The position numbers and the translations under genes are program-made. DNA of 6,122 nucleotides, taken from NCBI GenBank assembly GCA_035526665.1, contig DATLBY010000149.1, positions 1 to 6,122 on the forward strand, in the 5' to 3' direction. Source of the DNA: DATLBY01 sp035526665. GTDB lineage: Bacteria; Acidobacteriota; Terriglobia; Bryobacterales; Bryobacteraceae. Below, in pieces: positions 1 through 5,355 of the stretch; the stretch's first letter is position 1; each line of letters starts with the position of its first letter. The notes under the pieces are model-generated. The model saw nothing but the letters and a program-made list of their open reading frames with translations, was not told the origin of the DNA and ran no database searches.

Positions 1-1089
1 GTCCGCCCAGTAAAGATAGCGGGGGTCTTCGATCTTCTGGTGCTTGCGAACGCCATTAAAACCCATGTCCTTGACCAGTTCCACGTCGCGCCGCAGAGCG
101 TCGTCGTCGGGAGCCGTCAACCCGGTCTCCGGCCAATAGCCCTGGTCGAGCACCATCCGCAAGGGATAGGGCCGGCCATTGAGCACCAACCGGTCTCCCT
201 GCACGCCAATGGACCGAAGCGCGGTGTAGCTCTGAGCCTGATCGATCAGCTCGCCCCGCCCGCTCCAAAGTTTGATGTCCACATCGATAAGATTAGGCGC
301 GAACGGCGTCCAGAGAAGCTCATTGCGATAGTCGTCGATCCCGGGATCGGACAAGGCGATGCGCCGATTCACTTCGCCGGCGACCACCGTATACGTGTCG
401 TCGGCAATCAGCTGATCGCGGAAATTGAGCTTGATGCTCATCCGCAGACCCTCGCGCCGTGCCCCGCTCAGGTGCGCCTCAAACCCGATTTCCCATCTTT
501 CAAAAACCGGAGTAAAGCGGAGATAGCCGATGAATGTGCTCGGGACGCGCTCGAGCCAGACTGTCTGCCAGATGCCGGTGGTCCGCGGATACCAGATCGA
601 GTGCGGCTCCAGTTGCCAGTCCTGCTTGCCACGTGGTTTCGACAGATCCGCGGGATCATCTTCGGCAAGCACCACCAGCGTCTGTAATCCTGTGCCGTCG
701 AGAAACTCCGTGACATCGATGCAGAAAGGCGTATAACCGCCCTCATGCGTCGTGCACAAGGAACCATTTACCCAGACCCGCGCCTCATAATCGACCGCGC
801 CAAAGTGAAGCAGAAGCCGTTGGGTGGGGCTGAGTGGCGGTGGCTGAAAGTTTCGCCGGTACCAGCAGGCGCGGTAGAATCCCGTGTTGCCGATACCGCT
901 GGCCGGGGTCTCGGGTGAGAATGGAACCCGAATGCGGGCAGTCCACTCCACCTGTTCCGGATGCTTCCAAACGGCTTCGGGATCAAGCGCGAAGTCCCAT
1001 TCGCCATTCAAGTTGATCCATTCGGCACGTTCCAATTGCGGACGTGGGTAGCCGTGGTAGCGCTTCGCCTGTTCGTGAATCTCAACCAT
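1..1089 (-). CDS. Glycoside hydrolase family 2 protein, N-terminal 363 residues (cut by left edge)
   Basis: Probably a cytoplasmic glycosidase of the beta-galactosidase/beta-glucuronidase superfamily (GH2), hydrolysing a terminal beta-linked sugar; the substrate cannot be told from this half. The minus strand is open from ATG 1089 to base 1 without a break. Residues ~20-185 look like the jelly-roll sugar-binding domain ('WINLNGEWDF', 'GFYRACWYRR', 'VWVNG', 'HEGGYTPF', 'TTGIWQTVWLE'). Residues ~186-290 fit the Ig-like sandwich. From ~295 the TIM barrel begins ('LVLNGRPYPLR', 'GFNGVRKHQKIEDPRYLYW'). The catalytic acid/base and nucleophile glutamates would lie beyond the edge. No signal peptide is visible. 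An in-frame TGA lies shortly upstream of the ATG, so this is the only good start, although no clear Shine-Dalgarno precedes it. It follows the uracil-DNA glycosylase gene by 38 bp on the same strand and may share its transcript. Family assignment is firm; specificity is unknown. Confidence 0.9.
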   Translation of the reverse strand, partial: MVEIHEQAKRYHGYPRPQLERAEWINLNGEWDFALDPEAVWKHPEQVEWTARIRVPFSPETPASGIGNTGFYRACWYRRNFQPPPLSPTQRLLLHFGAVDYEARVWVNGSLCTTHEGGYTPFCIDVTEFLDGTGLQTLVVLAEDDPADLSKPRGKQDWQLEPHSIWYPRTTGIWQTVWLERVPSTFIGYLRFTPVFERWEIGFEAHLSGARREGLRMSIKLNFRDQLIADDTYTVVAGEVNRRIALSDPGIDDYRNELLWTPFAPNLIDVDIKLWSGRGELIDQAQSYTALRSIGVQGDRLVLNGRPYPLRMVLDQGYWPETGLTAPDDDALRRDVELVKDMGFNGVRKHQKIEDPRYLYWAD

Positions 1090-1127
1090 GTCAGATATTT
1101 GGGAGACGCTTCAAAGTATTCAGTGTT

Positions 1128-1766
1128 TCACGAAACAAGCAGCATCGCCACCTTTTTCAGATCTTTGATGAAATGGTCCATCTCGGAGTGGCGGGCATTT
1201 TCATCCGCTGCTCTTAAGATGGAAGACGGGTGTACCGTGGCTATCACCACTGGTGCGAAGGCGGCGGAGATGATTTCCCCGCGCCGTTGCATAACGCGGA
1301 ACTGCTTGCCCAGAAGTGCCTGGGCCGCTGTCGCGCCCAGGCACACCAGCACCTCAGGCTTCACCACGGCGATCTCGGCCTGGAGCCAGGGCAGGCAAGC
1401 GGTAATCTCCGCCGAATTGGGCTTGGCGTGGATCCGGCGTTTTCCCCGCGGCTTCCATTTGAAATGCTTCACCACATTGGTGACATAGCTGGCCTCGCGG
1501 TCAATGCCGGCCTCGGCCAAGGCACGGTCAAACAACTTGCCCGCAGGCCCTACAAAGGGCAGCCCTACGATATCCTCCTCATTGCCGGGCTGCTCCCCGA
1601 CGAACATAGCAGCAGCTTTGGCGCGGCCGGCGCCAAACACGGTCTGAGTAGCGGAGCGCCAGAGGTGACAGGCCTGACAACCCGCGGAAATCCTTCGCAG
1701 CTCGGACAGGCTGGGCTTCGCGGGAATCAGAGCCGCTGCAGTCGGAAGGGAAGCCGCTTTCGCCAT
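1128..1766 (-). CDS. udgX: UdgX-type uracil-DNA glycosylase (4Fe-4S, suicide/covalent type)
   Basis: A 212-residue member of the uracil-DNA glycosylase superfamily that recognises and excises uracil in DNA. The motif set is that of UdgX. GEQPGNEED at 57-65 is the motif A loop, followed by VGLPFVGPAG. KRRIH at 109-113 is the UdgX-specific loop. HPSSILR at 179-185 is motif B. In the mycobacterial UdgX the histidine of the KRRIH loop (His109 there, H113 here) becomes covalently joined to the abasic sugar, so the enzyme stays locked on the DNA. Four cysteines (C30, C33, C124, C142; CX2C and CX17C) fit the 4Fe-4S cluster of family 4-like enzymes. Length is normal for the family and no signal peptide is seen. 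The ATG lies 3 bp after the radical SAM stop codon (TAA-TCA-ATG), which suggests translational coupling. Family 4 UDG is the main alternative, but the KRRIH loop argues against it. Confidence 0.93.
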   Translation of the reverse strand: MAKAASLPTAAALIPAKPSLSELRRISAGCQACHLWRSATQTVFGAGRAKAAAMFVGEQPGNEEDIVGLPFVGPAGKLFDRALAEAGIDREASYVTNVVKHFKWKPRGKRRIHAKPNSAEITACLPWLQAEIAVVKPEVLVCLGATAAQALLGKQFRVMQRRGEIISAAFAPVVIATVHPSSILRAADENARHSEMDHFIKDLKKVAMLLVS

Positions 1767-1769
1767 TGA

Positions 1770-2780
1770 TTATGGAAGTACGCGCAACTGCTGGGGTTGT
1801 ACCGTAGGCACAGCAGACCGGCGGGCGATGGCCTGACCGACTTTAATCGAGGACTTAAAGATGGCGCCAACCGGTAGGAACCCGCCTAATTTATGGGCGG
1901 CCACTGCCGCCAGCCCCATGGAAGCGATGCAGCCACACGAGGAGCAATCCGGGTTCCCGCCGAATTGACAGGGCACGATCTTGGTTTTCAGGTCGGCGGA
2001 GATCGTACGAGTGGTGAGAGCGAAGACGCAATCGGCGGGACTATGTGGAGGCGTGGCGAACTGCCGGATCATGCCTTCCGGCATATCCAGCTTGGCAAAT
2101 TCCTTGCGCAGGTGGAGCAGTTCCTCGATGACCTGGCTGCGTTCGGCAGGCTGCAGTATTTCCGGCAGCTGATCTCCGATTTGCGGCGTGAACAAGCTGA
2201 ACCATACTTTGTGAATTTCGGGCCGGGGCGTCCAGAATTCCAGGAATTCCCGCAAATAGCCGGACCGCTTCATCATCTGGCCGGTGACGGTGCAGTGGAT
2301 GGTGATCTTCTGACCCACAATGTTGCGCAAGATCCTCTCATAGGTTGCAGGCGCGCGCCGGACGTCGTGCTCCGGCTGAAGACCGTCGATGGACACGACG
2401 ACATTCAAGTGAGACAGCTTTCCCCAATCGCGCGCCAGAGGACGGAACGCGCTGGTGACTACCTGTACGTGAATGCCCCGCGCAATCAGGAGCGGTACCA
2501 TGGTTTCCAGTTCCCGATAGCGGACGAGCGGGTCCCCGCCTACAAGAGACAAATGCAGAGGCTTGATCCGGTCTACCACTTCCAGAACTCCGTCAATTAA
2601 CTCCTGGCCCTGAAAATCCCGCAGGCCCCGCAGTGTTACTCCGCCGCCCAAATGTGCCTCTTCGTAGGCGTAGCAGCCCGGACAGCGCAAGGGGCACTCA
2701 CGTGTAATTTCTATGGAAAGTGACGGTGGTTCTCCCTTCAAAATCTTTCCCCATGCGCTTACAATTTCAGACGTTTTCAA
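1770..2780 (-). CDS. Radical SAM enzyme with C-terminal cysteine cluster (SPASM/twitch-like)
   Basis: A 336-residue radical SAM protein. The CX3CX2C motif (C29, C33, C36 in 'ECPLRCPGCYAY') binds the [4Fe-4S] cluster that cleaves S-adenosylmethionine. GGDP at 81-84 is the 'GGE'-type SAM-contacting motif, and SIDG at 130-133 is the usual strand in the middle of the barrel. The C-terminal part has five cysteines (C251, C271, C279, C282, C284; 'CQFGGNPDCSSCGC'), which suggests an auxiliary iron-sulfur cluster of the SPASM or twitch kind seen in peptide- and cofactor-modifying enzymes. The substrate is not recognisable and no short peptide substrate gene is visible beside it. The start is TTG at 2780, supported by a strong GAGGAG Shine-Dalgarno seven bases upstream. 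It is the first gene of a tight minus-strand group with udgX, so a link to nucleic acid modification is possible but is inference. It does not look like the radical SAM family usually described as UDG-linked. Confidence 0.85.
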   Translation of the reverse strand: MKTSEIVSAWGKILKGEPPSLSIEITRECPLRCPGCYAYEEAHLGGGVTLRGLRDFQGQELIDGVLEVVDRIKPLHLSLVGGDPLVRYRELETMVPLLIARGIHVQVVTSAFRPLARDWGKLSHLNVVVSIDGLQPEHDVRRAPATYERILRNIVGQKITIHCTVTGQMMKRSGYLREFLEFWTPRPEIHKVWFSLFTPQIGDQLPEILQPAERSQVIEELLHLRKEFAKLDMPEGMIRQFATPPHSPADCVFALTTRTISADLKTKIVPCQFGGNPDCSSCGCIASMGLAAVAAHKLGGFLPVGAIFKSSIKVGQAIARRSAVPTVQPQQLRVLP

Positions 2781-2903
2781 TGCGCTTCTCCTCTGCTATA
2801 GACGTCTCCAGCTCCTATTAAATTGCCTATGAATGGTGTGACGCCCGCGCTTCGCCTAAAGTTTTCAATAATACCAGTCCGGCATCCTGTTATCCTGCGA
2901 AGG
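2781..2903. promoter_or_regulatory. Divergent intergenic region between the radical SAM and rmlD-like genes
   Basis: These 123 bp separate two outward-facing genes, so they should hold promoters for both directions. AT-rich stretches lie at about 2816-2824 and 2859-2873 (for example TTTAAT on the minus strand at 2822-2817 and TTGAAA on the minus strand at 2868-2863). I could not pair any -10-like and -35-like hexamers at normal spacing, so no specific promoter is claimed. The plus-strand frame of the rmlD-like gene stays open back to a TTG at 2823 and an ATG at 2829, but the residues encoded there do not resemble an RmlD N-terminus. Confidence 0.4.
2788..2793 (-). promoter_or_regulatory. Shine-Dalgarno site (GAGGAG) of the radical SAM gene
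   Basis: On the minus strand GAGGAG is followed by seven bases (AAGCGCA) and then TTG AAA ACG. This near-ideal site decides the otherwise ambiguous start: no ATG is available there, and the TTG at 2780-2778 gives a protein that begins a short distance before the radical SAM domain. Confidence 0.7.
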
Positions 2904-2905
2904 AT
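2892..2905 (+). other. Small hairpin over the rmlD-like start codon
   Basis: ATCCT (2892-2896) and AGGAT (2901-2905) form a perfect 5-bp stem closed by GCGA, a GNRA-type tetraloop. In mRNA the 3' arm would cover the only Shine-Dalgarno-like bases (AGG) and the first two bases of the ATG at 2904. Whether it folds or matters in the cell is unknown; a stem this short can arise by chance. Confidence 0.3.
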
Positions 2906-3767
2906 GTCGAAGAGAGTCGTAATTGTCGGCCGTGGCGGCCAGTTAGGCACCGAATTAGTCAAAGTTTTCTCAGCCCGAGGGCACGCCGTGACGGGGTTTA
3001 CCAGGCAGGAGCTGGATATTACGGACAGTGGCAGGGTGGAACACGTTCTGGCGGACCTGGATCCGGCGATCATTTTAAACGCCGCCGCCTACAACAAAGT
3101 AGATGTGGCTGAGAAGGAGCCGCAGCTCGCGTACCTGGGAAACGCCCTGGCCGTCAGGAATCTGGCCCTTGCGGCCAGACAAGTGGATGCCCGGCTGGTC
3201 CATTTCTCCACGGATTATGTATTCGACGGCCAGGCGGACCGTCCTTACACGGAAGAGGATAGCACTCACCCTCTGGGCGCCTATGCAGTGTCCAAACTGG
3301 CAGGTGAGATGTACGCGCAGGCGTATCTCGATTCGCCTTTGATCATTCGGACCTCGGGAGTTTTCGGACCGGCGGGGTTGAAGACAGCCGGCGGGAATTT
3401 CGTGGAGACGATGCTTCGGCATGCGGCTTCTGGCAAGACGATTCGTGTGGTGGAGGATCATGTGGCCTCGCCCACGTATGCTCCGGCACTGGCGGAGCGG
3501 ACCGCCGACCTGTTGGAGCGGGATGCAGCCGGGGTATTTCACATCGGGGGAGGCGTACCCATCTCCTGGTTCGACTACGCGCGTTTGATTTTCCAGGCCG
3601 CCGGCCTCTCTCCGGAGGTCAGGCCGACCAATGAACGCGAATACCGGACCGTGGCTCGACGTCCGAGGTATTCCGCTCTTTCCAACGCGAAGATAGAGCG
3701 CATGGGCATTGCGCCCATGCCGCCTATGGAAGAGGCACTCGCAAGCTATATGAAGGCACGGACCTGA
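2904..3767 (+). CDS. rmlD: RmlD-like dTDP-4-dehydrorhamnose reductase
   Basis: A 287-residue extended short-chain dehydrogenase that probably performs the last step of dTDP-L-rhamnose synthesis, the NAD(P)H-dependent reduction of dTDP-4-dehydro-L-rhamnose, in the cytoplasm. The Rossmann glycine motif GRGGQLG is at residues 9-15. 'NAAAYNKVDVAE' is at 59-70, STDYVFDG at 102-109, and the catalytic pair Y127/K131 sits in YAVSK. RTSGVFG (149-155), NFVETMLR (165-172) and SPTYA (189-193) are in the order expected of RmlD. Length is normal. The ATG at 2904 is chosen because it puts the glycine motif at residue 9, as in the family; the longer frame from 2823 adds 27 unconvincing residues. The usual RTSWVYG motif reads RTSGVFG here. 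No rmlA, rmlB or rmlC gene lies nearby, so a related sugar-nucleotide reductase remains possible. Its stop codon abuts that of the convergent VWA gene. Confidence 0.85.
   Translation: MSKRVVIVGRGGQLGTELVKVFSARGHAVTGFTRQELDITDSGRVEHVLADLDPAIILNAAAYNKVDVAEKEPQLAYLGNALAVRNLALAARQVDARLVHFSTDYVFDGQADRPYTEEDSTHPLGAYAVSKLAGEMYAQAYLDSPLIIRTSGVFGPAGLKTAGGNFVETMLRHAASGKTIRVVEDHVASPTYAPALAERTADLLERDAAGVFHIGGGVPISWFDYARLIFQAAGLSPEVRPTNEREYRTVARRPRYSALSNAKIERMGIAPMPPMEEALASYMKART
3700..3720 (+). repeat. Perfect 8-bp inverted repeat inside the 3' end of the rmlD-like gene
   Basis: GCATGGGC (3700-3707) and GCCCATGC (3713-3720) are perfect reverse complements around the 5-base loop ATTGC. The structure lies about 45 bases before the stop codon within coding sequence for 'RMGIAPMP'. 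No T-run follows it, so it is not a standard intrinsic terminator. It could simply be a codon-level coincidence. Confidence 0.4.
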
Positions 3768-4718
3768 TCAGCGAATTTCGCTTTTGGCGGCATAGTATCC
3801 CTTGCGCGCCTGTACTTTGAGTTCTTTGGCAACGGTCTTTATCTCCAGCTTACGGTAGCCGCCATCCCTGTTTTGATTGGTGGGCGTGTAGCCGATGGAA
3901 TATTGCGACCGCATCTCTTCCTGAATGCGCGCAAAGATTTCATGCAGGTTGTTTTTCCCGTCGACGTGGAAGACGCGCCCGCCGGTCTCATCCGACATCT
4001 TCTTTAAATCGGAATCGCTGCCGCCATAATTACGCCGGTCGGCATAATAGATGCTGTAGATGATAGTGTCGGCCTTCTGGGCTGCTTCCACGGCATCGTG
4101 AAGCTTATAGCGGCTGCCCTGATCCATCCCATCGGTAATCAGGACGATCGCTTTTCGTCCCACCTCGCGGCGGAGCTTTTCCGCGGCAGCCAAATAGACT
4201 GAATCAAACATTACCGTGCCTCGAGGCCTGTTGGCGGTGGGTACCGGACCCGGTCCCATCATCCCCGTAAAACTCGTGCTTACTTTTAAATCGTCCAGTC
4301 CTTTACGCAGCAGTTTGGCGGAATTCGTATAATCCTGCAGCAGCTCGGCATCGGGGCCGAAGCTGATCAGGAACGCCATATCCTTGCTGCGCAGAACCTC
4401 TGAGAAAAATCGCGAAGCCGCCTGTTTCTCCGGCTCAATCATGTTCTCCTGGCTTTTACTGACGTCGATAAGTAATCCGATGGTCAGCGGGAGATCGGTT
4501 TCGCGCGTGAAATACTTGATAGTCTGCTCTTTGCCATCTTCGATAACCGTGAAGTCGTCCTTCTGCAGACCGCCGACCAGGCCGTTGCGCCGGTCGTGGA
4601 CGGTGAAGAGAACATTCACGATATCGACGTCGACGGTTAGTACCTTGTCCTGCGCGTAAGCGTCCGCTAAAACGGCGGCGATCAGCACGCAAACCACAGC
4701 GGGACTTAAACTTCGCAT
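3768..4718 (-). CDS. Exported VWA-domain protein, VWFA-related acidobacterial family
   Basis: A 316-residue secreted or periplasmic protein with a von Willebrand factor A domain, probably a metal-dependent protein-binding module; its partner is unknown. Residues 1-22 form a signal peptide (basic 'MR', hydrophobic 'AVVCVLIAAVLA', likely cleavage after AYA, before QDK). Residues ~25-72 are a beta-rich segment ending in 'DDFTVIEDGKEQTIKYF'. The VWA domain spans ~77-270 with MIDAS residues D85, S87 and S89 (DVSKS), T168 in 'RGTVMFDSVYLA' and D196 in ITDG. The C-terminal 'QYSIGYTPTN' is typical of the family common in Acidobacteria. The frame is open upstream to ATG codons at 4739 and 4766. I prefer ATG 4718 because it starts directly at the signal peptide and leaves no overlap with the divergent glycosylase. 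Shine-Dalgarno support is weak for every candidate start. Confidence 0.88.
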   Translation of the reverse strand: MRSLSPAVVCVLIAAVLADAYAQDKVLTVDVDIVNVLFTVHDRRNGLVGGLQKDDFTVIEDGKEQTIKYFTRETDLPLTIGLLIDVSKSQENMIEPEKQAASRFFSEVLRSKDMAFLISFGPDAELLQDYTNSAKLLRKGLDDLKVSTSFTGMMGPGPVPTANRPRGTVMFDSVYLAAAEKLRREVGRKAIVLITDGMDQGSRYKLHDAVEAAQKADTIIYSIYYADRRNYGGSDSDLKKMSDETGGRVFHVDGKNNLHEIFARIQEEMRSQYSIGYTPTNQNRDGGYRKLEIKTVAKELKVQARKGYYAAKSEIR

Positions 4719-4753
4719 AAAATTACAGATGCGTCCCATTGTCAATCTGTTCC
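4719..4753. promoter_or_regulatory. Short divergent gap between the VWA and DNA glycosylase genes
   Basis: About 35 bp must serve two outward-facing genes, so at least part of each promoter probably lies inside the neighbouring coding sequence. On the plus strand TAAAAT at 4718-4723 resembles a -10 box about 30 bases before the glycosylase ATG, but no good -35 box stands at the right distance. On the minus strand a perfect TTGACA (4745-4740) has only TTTTAT at 17-bp spacing, which would place transcription start inside the VWA gene. Neither is a firm promoter call. Confidence 0.25.
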
Positions 4754-5347
4754 ATGCGCAAAGCATTGCTTCACCTCAAAAAGTGCGACCCGGTGCTCGC
4801 AAACATTATTGAGCGGGTCGGTCCATATCGGATGGACCATACCGAGCCGGACTTTCAAAGTCTGGCAAGGTCCATTGTTTACCAGCAACTGAGCGGGAAG
4901 GCGGCCGGAACAATCTACGGCAGGCTGATTGCAGCTTCGAGCGACCCTTTGACCCCGGCGGGTATTCTTCGATTATCGCCTGAAGAGATGCGCGCGTTGG
5001 GACTTTCCCAGCAGAAAAGCGCATATTTACGTGATTTAGCGGAACGAACGGCCACAGCCGAAATCAATTTCGAACGATTGGCCGGGTTAACCGACGACGA
5101 GATTATCCAGCAATTAACCTAAGTGAAGGGAATCGGGGTCTGGACCGTGCACATGTTCCTGATGTTTGCGCTGCGCCGTCCCGACGTGCTCCCGACAGGA
5201 GATTTGGGAATCCGGAATGCCATTCAGAAGGCGTACCGGCTGCGGAAACCGCCCAAGCCCGAGCAGATCCAGGAAATCGGCCGGCGATGGCAGCCTTACT
5301 CTTCGGTTGCCAGCTGGTACCTTTGGCGCAGCCTGGACGAGGAGTAG
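4754..5347 (+). pseudogene. AlkA-like DNA-3-methyladenine glycosylase interrupted by an in-frame TAA
   Basis: A helix-hairpin-helix/GPD superfamily DNA glycosylase of the AlkA type, which removes alkylated bases such as 3-methyladenine. Read as one frame it has 197 codons, a normal length for the small bacterial members, with a TAA at codon 123 (5120-5122). Residues 1-122 carry the N-terminal helical part ('LARSIVYQQLSGKAAGTI', 'LGLSQQKSAYLRDLA'). Codons 124-197 carry the hairpin 'VKGIGVWTVHMF' and the expected catalytic aspartate D150 in 'LPTGDLGIR'. Both halves are in the same frame and read like a normal homologue, so one base substitution (for example CAA, AAA or GAA to TAA) explains the break. 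Neither half alone should be active: the first lacks the hairpin and the aspartate. GTG at 5123 directly follows the stop and could allow reinitiation, but no Shine-Dalgarno precedes it. ATG 4754 is preferred over TTG 4739 because it gives the family-like 'MRKALLHLKK' N-terminus. A sequencing error is a real alternative. Confidence 0.85.
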
Positions 5348-5355
5348 GAGCCCGC

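Noticed and set aside
40..687. Long plus-strand open frame of 215 codons under the left part of the window.
   Set aside because: It is antisense to the GH2 gene, whose minus-strand reading is continuous over 363 codons with clear family motifs; the plus-strand product has no recognisable domain.
1124..1135. GTTTCACGAAAC, an inverted repeat overlapping the udgX stop codon, as an operator or terminator.
   Set aside because: The two arms are separated by only 2 bases, no T-run follows, and no known operator consensus is matched.
3771..3785. GCGAATTTCGC followed by TTTT just after the rmlD-like stop, resembling an intrinsic terminator.
   Set aside because: A foldable stem has only about 3 bp (GCG/CGC) with a 5-base loop and a short T-run, and the bases encode the C-terminus of the VWA protein, so this is too weak to call.
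4717..4745. Perfect TTGACA on the minus strand (4745-4740) with TTTTAT at 17-bp spacing as a VWA promoter.
   Set aside because: The -10 match is poor and transcription would start downstream of the preferred ATG at 4718, so it could not serve that start.
5123..5347. Stand-alone small gene starting at GTG 5123.
   Set aside because: It begins inside a conserved glycosylase motif, lacks a Shine-Dalgarno and continues the upstream frame exactly, so it is better described as the second half of the interrupted glycosylase.
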